A stretch of 58,953 nucleotides of DNA from Guptibacillus hwajinpoensis (GCF_001039475.1 NZ_LELK01000011.1:1-58953), one strand, 5' to 3'; numbered from the stretch's first letter, positions 19,360 to 34,849 are shown. Translations and numbers: made by a program. Notes: generated by a model from the sequence alone, not told the origin.

Positions 19360-19382
19360 TGTGAATGTTGTTTGATAAATTA

Positions 19383-19503
19383 ATACTTTCTGTACCGTAG
19401 ACAGCAGGAGTGCTCTTGCACTTAATATCCTGCCGAGGTGTGAAGTGATTCGATACGTATGTAATCGTTAAGCCTTCATGTCTTCGGATGTGAAGGCTTT
19501 TTA
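19383..19503 (+). promoter_or_regulatory. ribosomal protein L10 leader
   Basis: The transcribed segment contains actttctgtaccgtagac, then agcaggag paired with tcctgc and a conserved ccgaggtg, the layout of the known L10 (rplJ) leader of Firmicutes to which the L10(L12)4 complex binds. It ends in a terminator hairpin, as expected of an attenuation system. Confidence 0.8.
19470..19503 (+). terminator. attenuator terminator of the L10 leader
   Basis: AAGCCTTCA pairs with TGAAGGCTT, extended inward to a TTCG tetraloop closed by C-G, and followed by a short T tract. It is the terminator arm of the L10 leader. Confidence 0.85.
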
Positions 19504-19556
19504 TATGACCTCATATTCCAGGGCGGTATAGATACATTTCTTTAGGAGGTGGAACT

Positions 19557-20057
19557 ATGAGCAGTATAGTTGAACAGAAGAAGCAACTAGTTACAGAAAT
19601 CGCAGACAAACTACGTGATAGCCAATCAACAATCTTTGTTGATTACCGTGGACTTGATGTTTCTGAAGTAACTGAGCTTCGTAAGCAATTGCGTGATGCA
19701 AACGTTGAGTTCCGTGTTTACAAGAACACAATGACTCGCCGCGCAGCAGAAGAGCTTGAACTTACTGATTTGAATGAACACCTTGTCGGACCTACGGCAA
19801 TCGCGTTCAGCAATGAAGATGTTGTTGCTCCTGCTAAAATCTTGAACAACTTCGCTAAAAATCACGAAGCTCTTGAAATCAAGACTGGTGTAATTGAAGG
19901 CGGCGTTGTATCAGTAGAAAAGATCAAAGAACTTGCGGATCTACCAAACCGCGAAGGACTACTTTCTATGTTGCTATCTGTGCTACAAGCACCGATGCGC
20001 AATATGGCACTTGCTACAAAAGCTGTGGCTGATCAAAAGGAAGAACAAGGCGCGTAA
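19557..20057 (+). CDS. rplJ: 50S ribosomal protein L10
   Basis: The 166-residue stalk base protein anchors L7/L12 dimers on the GTPase centre. The N-terminal RNA-binding domain contains [20 protein letters not shown], and the C-terminal helix that carries L12 follows [14 protein letters not shown] 19557 follows AGGAGGTGG. It is controlled by the leader at 19383-19503. Confidence 0.98.
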   Translation: MSSIVEQKKQLVTEIADKLRDSQSTIFVDYRGLDVSEVTELRKQLRDANVEFRVYKNTMTRRAAEELELTDLNEHLVGPTAIAFSNEDVVAPAKILNNFAKNHEALEIKTGVIEGGVVSVEKIKELADLPNREGLLSMLLSVLQAPMRNMALATKAVADQKEEQGA

Positions 20058-20111
20058 CATTACCGTCTATCAATTGGTATAAATAAAACAAAAATTAAGG
20101 AGGATTTACTC

Positions 20112-20474
20112 ATGGGTAACGAGCAAATCATTGAAGCAATCAAAGAAATGACAGTTCTTGAGCTTAACGACCTAGTTAAAGCAATCGAAGAAGAATTTGG
20201 TGTAACTGCAGCAGCTCCAGTAGCAGCAGCAGGTGGCGCAGCAGAAGGTGCTGCTGAAGAGCAGACTGAATTTGATGTAGTTCTTGAAAGTGCTGGAAGC
20301 AGCAAGATCAAGGTTATCAAAGTAGTTCGCGAAATCACTGGTCTTGGCTTGAAAGAAGCTAAAGAACTAGTTGACGGCGCTCCAAGCTCTATCAAAGAAG
20401 GTATTGCTAAAGAAGAAGCTGAAGAGCTTAAAGGCAAGCTTGAAGAAGTTGGCGCAGTAGTAGAAGTTAAGTAA
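20112..20474 (+). CDS. rplL: 50S ribosomal protein L7/L12
   Basis: The 120-residue multicopy stalk protein recruits translation GTPases. The N-terminal dimerisation helix (residues 1-35), an Ala/Gly-rich flexible hinge around 36-52, and the C-terminal factor-binding domain with [23 protein letters not shown] are all visible. A terminator follows directly. Confidence 0.98.
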   Translation: MGNEQIIEAIKEMTVLELNDLVKAIEEEFGVTAAAPVAAAGGAAEGAAEEQTEFDVVLESAGSSKIKVIKVVREITGLGLKEAKELVDGAPSSIKEGIAKEEAEELKGKLEEVGAVVEVK

Positions 20475-20491
20475 TTGATTGTCTGAAACAA

Positions 20492-20519
20492 AAGCTCGCT
20501 TTTAAAAGCGAGCTTTTTG
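20492..20519 (+). terminator. terminator after rplL
   Basis: AAGCTCGC and GCGAGCTT form an 8-bp stem around TTTTAAAA and are followed by five T residues. Confidence 0.85.
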
Positions 20520-20529
20520 TTATTGGGCG

Positions 20530-20559
20530 CTACTATTTTTGGTTATGATAAAATAGTAG
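20530..20559. repeat. 10-bp inverted repeat upstream of ybxB
   Basis: CTACTATTTT at 20530-20539 and AAAATAGTAG at 20550-20559 are perfect complements around a 10-bp spacer that contains TATGAT (20544-20549), a possible -10 box. It could be an operator or a hairpin at the start of the ybxB message. Confidence 0.55.
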
Positions 20560-20603
20560 GAATGGATAGGCTTTTAGAAATGGCGATGAAAAGAGGGAAA
20601 GCA

Positions 20604-21203
20604 ATGGGAGAACATTATTATACGAAGAATCCAAGTGTGAAAAGTGATCGGAATCGTATCGCTGAAGAGTTGCGCGGCAGCCGTTTTCAATTCACGACTG
20701 ATTCTGGTGTTTTTTCAAAGAAAGAAGTCGATTTTGGGAGTAAGCTCCTTATCGAAACATTTGAAGAGCCTGAGATTGAAGGGGATATTGTAGATGTTGG
20801 ATGTGGCTATGGCCCAATCGGCATATCGCTTGCTTCTGAATTTTCAAATCGTCGTTTTTATTTGCTGGATGTTAATGAGCGTGCGACTGAGCTTGCCATG
20901 AACAACGCGATTAAGAATGGTGTAAACAATCTTAGTGTTATGGCGAGTGATCAATTGAGTGCAGTGAAGGACAAAACCTTTGCTTCAGTCGTTACAAATC
21001 CTCCTATACGCGCGGGTAAGCAAGTTGTTCATGGGATTCTAGAAGAAGCCCACCACGTTCTAGAAAAAGGTGGTACACTCTGGGTTGTAATTCAAAAGAA
21101 ACAGGGAGCGCCATCCGCTATCAATAAGCTAGAAGAAATGTTTCAGCATGTTGAAACCGTCGTGAAAAAGAAAGGATACTATATTCTAAAAGCAGTCAAG
21201 TAA
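20604..21203 (+). CDS. ybxB: Class I rRNA methyltransferase, RsmC/RlmG-like (YbxB)
   Basis: The 199-residue AdoMet-dependent enzyme has motif I VDVGCGYGPIGISLA near residue 62 and the catalytic NPPI motif (VTNPPIRAGK) of N2-guanine methyltransferases near 130. It is the half-length form without the N-terminal pseudo-methyltransferase domain of E. coli RsmC. I chose ATG 20604 (MGEHYY), preceded by AAGAGGG; upstream ATGs in frame at 20562, 20580 and 20586 have weaker sites. The target rRNA is unproven. Its place between rplL and rpoB is conserved in bacilli. Confidence 0.92.
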   Translation: MGEHYYTKNPSVKSDRNRIAEELRGSRFQFTTDSGVFSKKEVDFGSKLLIETFEEPEIEGDIVDVGCGYGPIGISLASEFSNRRFYLLDVNERATELAMNNAIKNGVNNLSVMASDQLSAVKDKTFASVVTNPPIRAGKQVVHGILEEAHHVLEKGGTLWVVIQKKQGAPSAINKLEEMFQHVETVVKKKGYYILKAVK

Positions 21204-21219
21204 TTTATTAAATTATCCT

Positions 21220-21251
21220 TTGACTTCATAGACGGGCTATGCTAATATAAT
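21220..21251 (+). promoter_or_regulatory. promoter of rpoB-rpoC
   Basis: TTGACT at 21220-21225 lies 17 bp before TAATAT (21243-21248); an overlapping TATAAT at 21246-21251 is also available. It drives a leader of roughly 200 bases. Confidence 0.7.
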
Positions 21252-21268
21252 ATAATGCCAATGATGGA

Positions 21269-21424
21269 TTTTCCAGGCCTTTTTCCTATTATTATGGAGA
21301 GAGGTATAAAATACCGTCGTCTGGAAAAACTAATATAATCGCTTATAGTTAAGGGGAAATTTTTATTTATGCCCTTTTTCTTTTTTTGTCCAACGATAGA
21401 TTCTGTATACCAGAACTGTTTGGA
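21269..21424 (+). other. structured leader of rpoB
   Basis: Two hairpins can form in the leader. The first has outer arms TTTTCCAG (21269-21276) and CTGGAAAA (21321-21328) with an inner GGTAT/ATACC hairpin (21303-21315). The second has arms TCCAA (21389-21393) and TTGGA (21420-21424) with inner TTCTG/CAGAA. A pyrimidine-rich stretch lies between them. No known element is recognised. Confidence 0.5.
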
Positions 21425-21463
21425 TAAAGAAAATAAATACGCTGGATTTGAGGGGTGAATCAT

Positions 21464-24400
21464 TTGACAGGCCAACTAGTTCAGTATGGACGCCACCGCC
21501 AAAGAAGAAGCTACGCGCGAATCAAAGAAGTGTTGGATTTGCCAAATCTAATTGAGATTCAAACGGCTTCTTATCAATGGTTTCTTGATGAGGGTTTACG
21601 AGAAATGTTCCAGGATATTTCTCCAATCGAAGATTTCACAGGTAATCTTGTGCTGGAATTTATTGATTACAGCCTTGGTGAACCTAAGTATCCCGTTGAA
21701 GAGACCAAAGAGCGAGATGTAACATATTCTGCACCTTTACGTGTGAAAGTACGCCTGATCAACAAAGAGACAGGTGAAGTAAAGGAACAAGAAGTGTTCA
21801 TGGGTGACTTCCCATTGATGACTGAAACAGGTACTTTTATTATTAATGGGGCAGAACGTGTCATCGTATCTCAGCTCGTGCGTTCTCCGAGTGTCTATTA
21901 TAGTAAAAAGATCGACAAGAACGGCAAAAAGGGATATACAGCTACTGTCATTCCAAACCGAGGAGCATGGCTGGAATTTGAAACTGATGCCAAAGATATT
22001 GTCTACGTACGAATTGATCGTACTAGAAAGCTACCAATTACGGTGCTGCTCAGAGCGTTAGGGTTTGGGTCTGATCAAGAAATCATAGATCTCCTAGGTG
22101 AAGATGAATATCTTCGCAATACCCTGGAAAAAGACAACACGGACGGCACAGAAAAAGCGCTTCTAGAAATCTATGAACGCTTACGTCCTGGCGAGCCTCC
22201 GACTGTCGACAACGCTAAAAGCTTACTTGATTCCCGCTTTTTTGATCCGAAGCGCTATGATCTTGCTAACGTGGGTCGTTACAAGATTAACAAGAAGCTT
22301 CATATTAAAAACCGTCTATTCAATCAACGTCTTGCTGAAACGCTCGTTGATCCTGAAACAGGCGAAGTGATTGCAGAAGAGGGCGCGATTCTTGACCGCC
22401 GTCTACTTGATCGTATTCTTCCTGCACTTGAGACAAACGTTGGTTTTAAAGACGTTGAACCTCACGGTGGAGTGATTGAAGATGAATCAATAGGCTTGCA
22501 ATCAATTAAAGTTTACGCTCCTGATGATCCAGAAGGAGAAAGAGTTATTAATGTGATTGGAAATGGTGGAGTTGAAACAGGAGTGAAGAACATCACACCT
22601 GGCGACATTATTTCTTCTATTAACTACTTCTTTAACTTACTACATCAGGTTGGTAACACAGATGATATTGATCACCTTGGTAACCGTCGACTTCGTTCGG
22701 TTGGTGAGCTACTTCAGAATCAATTCCGTATTGGTCTTTCCCGTATGGAACGTGTGGTTCGTGAACGTATGTCTATTCAGGATACGAACGTAATTACGCC
22801 ACAGGCGCTAATTAACATCCGTCCTGTTATTGCATCCATCAAAGAGTTCTTCGGTAGCTCTCAATTGTCTCAGTTCATGGATCAGACGAACCCGCTTGCT
22901 GAATTAACGCATAAGCGTCGTCTATCTGCACTAGGACCTGGTGGTTTAACACGTGAACGTGCTGGATTTGAAGTTCGTGACGTACATTACTCCCACTATG
23001 GAAGAATGTGCCCGATCGAAACACCAGAGGGTCCGAACATTGGGCTAATTAACTCGCTTTCTTCTTATGCACGGGTTAATATCTTTGGCTTTATTGAAAC
23101 ACCTTACCGCAGAGTAGACCCTGAAACAGGTAAAGTGACGGAGTTTATTGACTACCTAACTGCCGATGAACAGGACAACTATGTTGTGGCACAGGCAAAC
23201 GCGAAGCTAAATGACGATGGTTCATTCCAGGACGAAGATATTGTTGCTCGTTTCCGTGATGAGAACATTATCATTGCTCGTGAAAAGATTGATTACATGG
23301 ACGTATCCCCGAAACAGGTTGTTTCTGCTGCAACGGCTTGTATCCCGTTCCTTGAGAATGATGACTCCAACCGTGCGCTAATGGGAGCGAACATGCAGCG
23401 TCAAGCTGTACCTTTGATGGTTCCTGAAGCACCAATTGTCGGTACTGGTATGGAACACGTTAACGGAAAAGATTCCGGAGCTGCTGTTATTTGTAAGCAC
23501 GAAGGAATTGTTGAATTTGCATCTGCTGCAGAAATCCGTGTGCGCCGTGTATCTGTCATAGATGGTGAGGAAGTTAAAGGCGACCTTGACCGCTACAAAC
23601 TGCTTAAATTTATTCGTTCCAACCAAGGAACGTGTTATAACCAAAAGCCTATTGTTTCTGAAGGTGACCGCGTTGTAAAAGGAGAGATCCTTGGAGACGG
23701 TCCATCAATGGAAAAAGGTGAAATGGCACTCGGTCGTAACGTTCTTGTCGGATTTATGACATGGGAAGGTTACAACTACGAGGATGCTATTATTATGAGC
23801 GAACGTCTCGTAAAAGATGACGTTTATACCTCAATTCATATTGAAGAGTACGAATCAGAAGCACGCGACACTAAGCTTGGACCTGAAGAGATCACGCGTG
23901 ATATTCCAAACGTTGGGGAAGACGCACTGCGTAATCTCGATGAACGCGGAATCATTCGCATGGGTGCTGAAGTAAAAGATGGAGATATTCTTGTTGGTAA
24001 AGTTACTCCTAAGGGTGTAACAGAACTAACGGCTGAAGAACGTCTACTTCATGCAATCTTTGGAGAAAAAGCTCGTGAAGTTCGCGATACATCTCTCCGT
24101 GTACCTCACGGCGGCGATGGAATTGTACTAGATGTGAAGATCTTCAACCGTGAAGACGGCGATGAGCTTCCTCCGGGAGTAAATCAACTTGTACGTGTTT
24201 ACATTGTACAGAAGCGTAAGATACATGAAGGAGATAAGATGGCAGGTCGTCACGGTAACAAAGGTGTTATCTCAAGGATTCTTCCTGAAGAAGATATGCC
24301 ATATTTACCTGATGGTACGCCAATCGATATCATGTTGAACCCACTAGGTGTTCCTTCTCGTATGAACATTGGACAGGTACTAGAGCTGCATATCGGTATG

Positions 24401-25006
24401 GCTGCACGCGCACTTGGTATTCACGTAGCAACACCAGTATTTGATGGAGCACGTGAAGAAGATGTGTGGGAAACACTTGAAGAAGCAGGTATGCCACGTG
24501 ATGGTAAAACTGTTCTATACGATGGTCGTTCGGGTGAACCATTCGACAACCGTATTTCTGTCGGTGTTATGTATATGATTAAACTTGCTCACATGGTTGA
24601 TGACAAACTTCACGCGCGTTCTACTGGGCCATATTCACTTGTTACCCAGCAACCGCTTGGTGGTAAAGCACAATTCGGTGGACAGCGTTTCGGTGAGATG
24701 GAAGTTTGGGCACTTGAAGCATATGGTGCAGCATACACCCTTCAAGAGATTCTGACTGTTAAGTCGGATGATGTTGTTGGACGTGTTAAGACTTACGAAG
24801 CAATCGTAAAAGGTGAAAATGTACCTGAGCCTGGTATTCCAGAATCGTTTAAAGTTCTAATCAAAGAGTTGCAATCACTTGGTATGGACGTGAAAATGCT
24901 AGCAAGTGATGAGCAAGAGATTGAAATGAAAGAGTTAGACGATGAAGAAGAACAATCCAGTGAGAAATTGAACTTGAATGTTGGGTCAAATCAGGCGAGT
25001 GAGTAA
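21464..25006 (+). CDS. rpoB: DNA-directed RNA polymerase subunit beta
   Basis: The 1180-residue catalytic subunit. The rifampicin-pocket cluster ([17 protein letters not shown] then [12 protein letters not shown], about residues 460-500) is of wild-type, sensitive form. Other blocks: [34 protein letters not shown], and the C-terminal [20 protein letters not shown] use TTG 21464 (LTGQLVQYG as in B. subtilis) because GAGGGGTG lies 6 bases upstream; the GTG at 21455 lies within that site. The C-terminal tail is acidic, as in other bacilli. rpoC follows after 35 bases. Confidence 0.98.
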   Translation: MTGQLVQYGRHRQRRSYARIKEVLDLPNLIEIQTASYQWFLDEGLREMFQDISPIEDFTGNLVLEFIDYSLGEPKYPVEETKERDVTYSAPLRVKVRLINKETGEVKEQEVFMGDFPLMTETGTFIINGAERVIVSQLVRSPSVYYSKKIDKNGKKGYTATVIPNRGAWLEFETDAKDIVYVRIDRTRKLPITVLLRALGFGSDQEIIDLLGEDEYLRNTLEKDNTDGTEKALLEIYERLRPGEPPTVDNAKSLLDSRFFDPKRYDLANVGRYKINKKLHIKNRLFNQRLAETLVDPETGEVIAEEGAILDRRLLDRILPALETNVGFKDVEPHGGVIEDESIGLQSIKVYAPDDPEGERVINVIGNGGVETGVKNITPGDIISSINYFFNLLHQVGNTDDIDHLGNRRLRSVGELLQNQFRIGLSRMERVVRERMSIQDTNVITPQALINIRPVIASIKEFFGSSQLSQFMDQTNPLAELTHKRRLSALGPGGLTRERAGFEVRDVHYSHYGRMCPIETPEGPNIGLINSLSSYARVNIFGFIETPYRRVDPETGKVTEFIDYLTADEQDNYVVAQANAKLNDDGSFQDEDIVARFRDENIIIAREKIDYMDVSPKQVVSAATACIPFLENDDSNRALMGANMQRQAVPLMVPEAPIVGTGMEHVNGKDSGAAVICKHEGIVEFASAAEIRVRRVSVIDGEEVKGDLDRYKLLKFIRSNQGTCYNQKPIVSEGDRVVKGEILGDGPSMEKGEMALGRNVLVGFMTWEGYNYEDAIIMSERLVKDDVYTSIHIEEYESEARDTKLGPEEITRDIPNVGEDALRNLDERGIIRMGAEVKDGDILVGKVTPKGVTELTAEERLLHAIFGEKAREVRDTSLRVPHGGDGIVLDVKIFNREDGDELPPGVNQLVRVYIVQKRKIHEGDKMAGRHGNKGVISRILPEEDMPYLPDGTPIDIMLNPLGVPSRMNIGQVLELHIGMAARALGIHVATPVFDGAREEDVWETLEEAGMPRDGKTVLYDGRSGEPFDNRISVGVMYMIKLAHMVDDKLHARSTGPYSLVTQQPLGGKAQFGGQRFGEMEVWALEAYGAAYTLQEILTVKSDDVVGRVKTYEAIVKGENVPEPGIPESFKVLIKELQSLGMDVKMLASDEQEIEMKELDDEEEQSSEKLNLNVGSNQASE

Positions 25007-25041
25007 GGGTTAAAGCTGAATTCTAAAGGGAGGTAGGCCCC

Positions 25042-28000
25042 TTGATAGATGTCAATAAATTTGAGTATATGAAAATCGGTCTGGCGTCACCGGATAAAAT
25101 CCGCTCTTGGTCAAGAGGAGAAGTTAAAAAGCCAGAAACCATTAACTACCGTACCTTAAAGCCAGAGAAAGATGGTCTTTTCTGTGAGCGTATCTTCGGA
25201 CCTACAAAAGACTGGGAATGTCATTGTGGGAAATACAAACGTATCCGTTATAAAGGTGTCGTTTGTGATCGCTGCGGAGTTGAAGTAACGCGTGCGAAAG
25301 TACGTCGTGAGAGAATGGGGCACATAGAGCTTGCTGCTCCTGTCTCTCACATCTGGTACTTTAAAGGCATTCCAAGCCGTATGGGACTTGTTCTTGACAT
25401 GTCTCCACGTGCACTTGAAGAAGTGATTTATTTTGCTTCTTACGTTGTAACTGAAGCTGGTGATACACCGCTTGAGAAGAAACAACTTCTTTCTGAGAAA
25501 GAGTACCGCGCGTACCGTGAAAAGTATGGCAAAACTTTCTCAGCAGAAATGGGCGCGGAAGCAATCCGCAAACTATTGTTTGATATCGACCTTGATAAAG
25601 AAGTTGATATCCTGAAGGAAGAGCTTAAAACAGCACAAGGTCAACGAAGAACTCGTGCGATTAAGCGACTTGAAGTACTAGAGGCATTCCGTGGGTCAGG
25701 CAATAATCCGTCATGGATGATTCTTGATGTTCTTCCTGTTATTCCTCCAGAGCTTCGTCCAATGGTACAGCTTGATGGTGGTCGATTTGCGACATCAGAT
25801 TTAAACGATCTGTATCGCCGTGTAATCAACCGTAACAATCGTCTGAAGCGTCTTTTAGACCTTGGTGCACCAAGCATTATCGTACAAAACGAAAAACGCA
25901 TGCTTCAGGAAGCTGTCGATGCCCTTATTGATAATGGTCGTCGTGGTCGTCCTGTAACAGGTCCGGGTAACCGTCCATTGAAGTCCCTTTCTCATATGTT
26001 GAAAGGTAAGCAAGGACGTTTCCGCCAGAACCTACTAGGTAAGCGTGTTGACTATTCAGGTCGTTCCGTTATCGTCGTTGGACCTCACTTGAAGATGTAT
26101 CAGTGTGGACTGCCGAAAGAAATGGCGCTTGAATTGTTCAAACCTTTTGTTATGAAAGAGCTTGTATCAAAAGGTCTTGCACACAACATTAAGAGTGCAA
26201 AACGTAAAGTAGAAAAAGTTCATCCTGAAGTTTGGGACGTATTGGAAAACGTGATTAAAGAACATCCAGTTCTATTAAACCGTGCACCAACACTTCACAG
26301 ACTTGGTATTCAGGCATTTGAACCGATTCTAGTTGAAGGACGCGCAATTCGTCTTCACCCACTCGTATGTACAGCATATAACGCTGACTTTGATGGTGAC
26401 CAAATGGCCGTTCACGTACCGCTTTCTGCAGAAGCACAAGCAGAAGCACGTATCTTAATGCTTGCAGCACAGAACATCCTTAACCCGAAAGATGGTAAGC
26501 CAGTTGTTACACCATCACAGGATATGGTTTTAGGTAACTACTACCTAACTATGGAACGTGAAGGAGCAATCGGTGAGGGTTCTGTATTTAAAGATACTAA
26601 CGAAGCATTAATCGCGTATCAGAATGGATATGCACATTTACATTCTCGTGTAGCGATTCCTGCAGCTTCATTAAATAAATCTGCTTTCACTGAAGAGCAG
26701 AACAAGCAATTGCTTGTAACAACTGTTGGTAAGTTGATTTTCAACGAAATCCTTCCGGAGTCGTTCCCTTATATCAATGAACCGACAACTACGAACCTTG
26801 AAATTGCGACACCAGAGAATTATTTCCTTCCTCACGGCGTGAATGTGAAAGAGGAAATTGCTCAGCGCGAATTAATCTCACCATTTAAGAAGGGTATTCT
26901 TGGTAAGATCATCGCAGAGGTGTTCAAACGTTTCAAAGTTACAGAAACATCCAGAATGCTTGACCGCATGAAGGATCTAGGCTTTAAGTACTCTACTAAA
27001 GCTGGTATTACTGTTGGTGTTGCTGACGTTGTGGTACTTGCTGAGAAACAAGAGATTGTACAAGAAGCTGAAGAAAAAGTTGAAAAAGTTCTTAAACAAT
27101 TCCGTCGTGGTCTCATTACGGATGACGAACGTTACGACCGTGTTATCGCAATTTGGAGTAGTGCAAAAGATCGCATCCAAGAAAAACTAATGACTCGTCT
27201 AGAAAAAGATAACCCAATCTTTATGATGAGTGATTCAGGTGCTCGAGGTAACGCATCTAACTTTACTCAACTTGCTGGTATGCGTGGATTGATGGCTAAC
27301 CCATCTGGACAGATTATCGAACTTCCGATCAAGTCCAGCTTCCGTGAAGGTCTAACGGTTCTTGAGTACTTTATTTCTACTCACGGTGCTCGTAAAGGTC
27401 TTGCTGATACGGCACTTAAAACAGCTGACTCAGGTTATCTTACTCGTCGTCTTGTTGACGTGGCACAAGATGTCATCGTTCGTGAAGACGATTGTGGAAC
27501 AGATAGAGGCCTTGAAGTTAGTGCAATTAAAAACGGTAATGAGTTAATTGAAGGATTGTATGACCGTCTTGTAGGCCGTGTCGCATTCAAGAAGGTTAGA
27601 CACCCTGAAACAAACGAAGTACTCGTTGATAAAAACAACCTAATCACTGAAGACATCGCTACTGATATTGTAGAAGCTGGTATTGAGGATGTTTATATCC
27701 GTTCTGCATTTACATGTAGCACGAGTCACGGTGTATGTAAGAAATGTTACGGACGTAACCTGGCTACAGGTACTCGCGTAGAAGTTGGTGAAGCAGTTGG
27801 AATCATCGCTGCTCAATCAATCGGTGAACCGGGTACTCAGTTAACAATGCGTACATTCCACACTGGTGGGGTTGCCGGAGATGATATTACTCAAGGTCTT
27901 CCTCGTATCCAGGAGCTATTTGAAGCACGTAACCCTAAAGGTCAGGCTGTTATTTCTGAACTTGACGGTAAAGTGATCGATTTAGCTGAAGTGAAAGAAA

Positions 28001-28662
28001 AGAAAGAGATCGTTGTTCAGGGTGAAACCGAAACAAGGAATTATCCTGTCCCTTACGGCGCTCGTCTTAAAATTGTTGTGGGTGAAGAAGTTAAGGCTGG
28101 TCAAGCCCTTACAGAAGGTTCGATCGACCCTAAACAACTGCTCACAATTAGTGGCATTGACGGTGTACAAGAGTATCTCCTAGCTGAAGTACAAAAAGTA
28201 TACCGGATGCAGGGTGTTGAAATTGGTGATAAGCACGTTGAAGTTATGGTTCGTCAAATGATGCGTAAAATCCGCGTTATTGATGCGGGCGATACAGAAG
28301 TGTTGCCAGGATCCCTTATCGACATTCATCAGTTTAAAGGAGTTAACCGTAAAGTTCTTAGACAGGGCGGTCTTCCTGCTACAGGACGTCCAGTACTTCT
28401 TGGTATTACAAAAGCATCTCTTGAAACTGAATCCTTCCTTTCTGCAGCATCCTTCCAGGAAACAACTCGTGTCCTAACTGATGCAGCAATTAAAGGTAAG
28501 CGTGATGAACTACTTGGTCTTAAGGAAAACGTAATTATTGGTAAACTTGTTCCGGCAGGTACTGGTATGCAGCGTTACCGCAGGATCAATGTAGCAGGTG
28601 AAGCACAAGAGGCAGAACAGCTTTTAGAAGAAGAAGAAAGTGCTTTGGTTAGTCAAGAATAA
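25042..28662 (+). CDS. rpoC: DNA-directed RNA polymerase subunit beta'
   Basis: The 1206-residue subunit holds the active-site magnesium. The N-terminal zinc finger CHCG plus CDRCG (near residues 60-78), the clamp region, the catalytic [12 protein letters not shown] near 449, the trigger-loop and bridge-helix region [11 protein letters not shown], and the second zinc site [13 protein letters not shown] are all present. The start is TTG 25042 after GGGAGGTAGG. It is co-transcribed with rpoB; no terminator is seen after it, and a new promoter lies 12 bases past the stop. Confidence 0.98.
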   Translation: MIDVNKFEYMKIGLASPDKIRSWSRGEVKKPETINYRTLKPEKDGLFCERIFGPTKDWECHCGKYKRIRYKGVVCDRCGVEVTRAKVRRERMGHIELAAPVSHIWYFKGIPSRMGLVLDMSPRALEEVIYFASYVVTEAGDTPLEKKQLLSEKEYRAYREKYGKTFSAEMGAEAIRKLLFDIDLDKEVDILKEELKTAQGQRRTRAIKRLEVLEAFRGSGNNPSWMILDVLPVIPPELRPMVQLDGGRFATSDLNDLYRRVINRNNRLKRLLDLGAPSIIVQNEKRMLQEAVDALIDNGRRGRPVTGPGNRPLKSLSHMLKGKQGRFRQNLLGKRVDYSGRSVIVVGPHLKMYQCGLPKEMALELFKPFVMKELVSKGLAHNIKSAKRKVEKVHPEVWDVLENVIKEHPVLLNRAPTLHRLGIQAFEPILVEGRAIRLHPLVCTAYNADFDGDQMAVHVPLSAEAQAEARILMLAAQNILNPKDGKPVVTPSQDMVLGNYYLTMEREGAIGEGSVFKDTNEALIAYQNGYAHLHSRVAIPAASLNKSAFTEEQNKQLLVTTVGKLIFNEILPESFPYINEPTTTNLEIATPENYFLPHGVNVKEEIAQRELISPFKKGILGKIIAEVFKRFKVTETSRMLDRMKDLGFKYSTKAGITVGVADVVVLAEKQEIVQEAEEKVEKVLKQFRRGLITDDERYDRVIAIWSSAKDRIQEKLMTRLEKDNPIFMMSDSGARGNASNFTQLAGMRGLMANPSGQIIELPIKSSFREGLTVLEYFISTHGARKGLADTALKTADSGYLTRRLVDVAQDVIVREDDCGTDRGLEVSAIKNGNELIEGLYDRLVGRVAFKKVRHPETNEVLVDKNNLITEDIATDIVEAGIEDVYIRSAFTCSTSHGVCKKCYGRNLATGTRVEVGEAVGIIAAQSIGEPGTQLTMRTFHTGGVAGDDITQGLPRIQELFEARNPKGQAVISELDGKVIDLAEVKEKKEIVVQGETETRNYPVPYGARLKIVVGEEVKAGQALTEGSIDPKQLLTISGIDGVQEYLLAEVQKVYRMQGVEIGDKHVEVMVRQMMRKIRVIDAGDTEVLPGSLIDIHQFKGVNRKVLRQGGLPATGRPVLLGITKASLETESFLSAASFQETTRVLTDAAIKGKRDELLGLKENVIIGKLVPAGTGMQRYRRINVAGEAQEAEQLLEEEESALVSQE

Positions 28663-28673
28663 ACAGGGAAGTG

Positions 28674-28702
28674 TTGACATCGGGAGTGCAGGGTGATATT
28701 AT
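28674..28702 (+). promoter_or_regulatory. promoter of ybxF-rpsL-rpsG-fusA
   Basis: TTGACA at 28674-28679 and TATTAT at 28697-28702 with a 17-bp spacer. The inverted repeat ATCGGGAG (28679-28686) and CTCCCGAT (28713-28720) frames the -10 box. Confidence 0.7.
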
Positions 28703-28747
28703 ATCCAAGGTGCTCCCGATAATCCTGTTACTTTGGAGGATATGTTC

Positions 28748-29532
<785 letters not shown>

Positions 29533-29572
29533 TAGCTTACAATTTAACTAAAAAATGAAAGGGGGTTAACCC

Positions 29573-30043
29573 ATGCCACGTAAAGGTCCAGTAGAACGTC
29601 GTGACGTATTACCAGATCCAATTTACAAATCCAAGCTAGTTACTCGCCTGATCAACCGCCTTATGGTAGATGGTCAGAAAGGTAAAGCTCAACAAGTGCT
29701 ATACAAAGCATTTGATCTTGTACAAGAACGCACAAACACAGAGGCTATGGAAGTATTTGACCAAGCGTTGAAGAACGTTATGCCAGTACTTGAAGTACGC
29801 GCTCGTCGTGTTGGTGGTGCTAACTACCAGGTGCCGGTTGAAGTTCGTCCAGAACGTCGTACAACTCTAGGTCTTCGCTACCTTGTAAACTATTCCCGTC
29901 TTCGCGGTGAAAAGACTATGGTAGAAAGACTTGCTAACGAAATTATGGATGCAGCTAACAACACAGGTGCTTCTGTTAAGAAGCGTGAAGAACAGCACAA
30001 AATGGCTGAAGCAAACAAAGCATTTGCTCACTATCGCTGGTAA
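29573..30043 (+). CDS. rpsG: 30S ribosomal protein S7
   Basis: The 156-residue primary-binding protein organises the 3' domain of 16S rRNA. The start [16 protein letters not shown] and the block [18 protein letters not shown] are characteristic. AAAGGGGGT precedes the ATG. In E. coli S7 is the translational repressor of the str operon; nothing specific shows this here. Confidence 0.98.
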   Translation: MPRKGPVERRDVLPDPIYKSKLVTRLINRLMVDGQKGKAQQVLYKAFDLVQERTNTEAMEVFDQALKNVMPVLEVRARRVGGANYQVPVEVRPERRTTLGLRYLVNYSRLRGEKTMVERLANEIMDAANNTGASVKKREEQHKMAEANKAFAHYRW

Positions 30044-30089
30044 TCAACAAACAACCCAAATCCCTTTATAAAAGGAAGGAGAAATACTA

Positions 30090-32168
<2,079 letters not shown>

Positions 32169-32197
32169 TTGTAGCGTAGAAACATTTGTTGTAATCT

Positions 32198-32234
32198 AAG
32201 ATAGGCGAGATTGATAAATTCATACGCCTATCTT
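32198..32234 (+). other. hairpin between fusA and tuf
   Basis: AAGATAGGCG at 32198-32207 is perfectly complementary to CGCCTATCTT at 32225-32234, with a 17-base loop. No T tract follows, so it is not a standard terminator. It could set mRNA processing or stability between fusA and the more strongly expressed tuf. Confidence 0.65.
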
Positions 32235-32274
32235 GGCATAGATAATTTCAACGTAATTAAAGGAGGAAACACTA

Positions 32275-33465
<1,191 letters not shown>

Positions 33466-33482
33466 TCTCTATGATTATCCAA

Positions 33483-33511
33483 AACACCCGGATTTTTCCG
33501 GGTGTTTTTTA
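33483..33511 (+). terminator. terminator after tuf
   Basis: AACACCCGG and CCGGGTGTT form a 9-bp stem with an ATTTTT loop and are followed by a run of T residues. Confidence 0.92.
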
Positions 33512-33605
33512 TTTGGAATTTATGTTACATTGGGTAAATGAGTTCGAATCAGTTCGATCGTAACCACCAACGGATTAGTGAATAGTCTGAAATTGCTTTT
33601 AGGCC

Positions 33606-33634
33606 TTGCATTTTATGGCTCAGGCCGTTATACT
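33606..33634 (+). promoter_or_regulatory. S10 operon promoter 1
   Basis: TTGCAT at 33606-33611 and TATACT at 33629-33634 are separated by 17 bp. It is the upstream of two tandem promoters for the ribosomal cluster. Confidence 0.7.
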
Positions 33635-33677
33635 ATTAAAAGTGTGCGATCGACATACTTTTTACTCGGACCAGATG

Positions 33678-33706
33678 TTGCATTTAGGCTCTGGGTTTAG
33701 TATAAT
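33678..33706 (+). promoter_or_regulatory. S10 operon promoter 2
   Basis: TTGCAT at 33678-33683 and a perfect TATAAT at 33701-33706 are 17 bp apart. It has the same -35 hexamer as promoter 1, 72 bp downstream of it. Confidence 0.75.
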
Positions 33707-33723
33707 AAGAATGTTGGTCATAA

Positions 33724-34149
<426 letters not shown>

Positions 34150-34196
34150 TAGAACGCTAAATAAATTATTTTAAAAACAATTAGGAGGTGTGACGA

Positions 34197-34832
34197 ATGA
34201 CCAAAGGAATCTTAGGAAGAAAAGTAGGCATGACACAAGTCTTTGCTGACAACGGAGATATTATCCCGGTAACTGTTATTGAAGCAGAACCTAACGTTGT
34301 CCTTCAAAAGAAAGTTGTTGATACAGATGGATACGAAGCAATTCAAGTTGGATTTGCTGACAAGAAGAAATCTCGTTTCAACAAGCCTGAAGAAGGCCAT
34401 GCTACAAAAGCGAGCACAACACCTAAGCGCTTCGTGAAAGAAATTCGTAACGCAGAAGGTAGTTACGAAATTGGTCAGGAAGTCAAGGTTGATATCTTTA
34501 ACGAAGGTGACGTAGTTGATGTAACTGGTACGTCTAAAGGGAAAGGTTTCCAAGGTGCAATAAAGCGCCATAACCAATCTCGCGGACCAATGACTCACGG
34601 TTCTCGTTACCACCGTCGTCCAGGTTCAATGGGACCTATCGATCCAATGCGCGTAATGAAAGGTAAACTTCTACCTGGTCGCATGGGTGGCGAACGTACA
34701 ACTGTACAAAACCTAGAAATCGTTAAAGTTGATGTAGAACGTAATGTTCTTCTAGTAAAAGGTAACGTACCTGGAGCTAAGAAAAGCTACGTAACTATAC
34801 AAAGCGCGGTTAAAGCAAAAGAAGCTAAGTAA
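34197..34832 (+). CDS. rplC: 50S ribosomal protein L3
   Basis: The 211-residue assembly initiator reaches toward the peptidyl transferase centre. It opens [16 protein letters not shown] and contains the central loop block [25 protein letters not shown] precedes the ATG. Confidence 0.98.
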   Translation: MTKGILGRKVGMTQVFADNGDIIPVTVIEAEPNVVLQKKVVDTDGYEAIQVGFADKKKSRFNKPEEGHATKASTTPKRFVKEIRNAEGSYEIGQEVKVDIFNEGDVVDVTGTSKGKGFQGAIKRHNQSRGPMTHGSRYHRRPGSMGPIDPMRVMKGKLLPGRMGGERTTVQNLEIVKVDVERNVLLVKGNVPGAKKSYVTIQSAVKAKEAK

Positions 34833-34849
34833 GAAGGGAGGATATCCAA

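Noticed and set aside
20200-20270. Low-complexity GCA-rich stretch in rplL
   Set aside because: This is the normal alanine-rich hinge of L7/L12, not an inserted repeat.
18147-20491. Long antisense open frames across rplK, rplA and rplL
   Set aside because: They are shadows created by the strong codon bias of ribosomal genes; Ser/Leu/Arg-rich, with no ribosome sites.
25156-27656. Several antisense frames inside rpoC
   Set aside because: They lie fully inside a conserved gene on the other strand and resemble no protein family.
33512-33605. Possible missing or decayed ybaC between tuf and rpsJ
   Set aside because: The spacer shows no remnant of a coding sequence, so simple absence compared with B. 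subtilis is the better reading.
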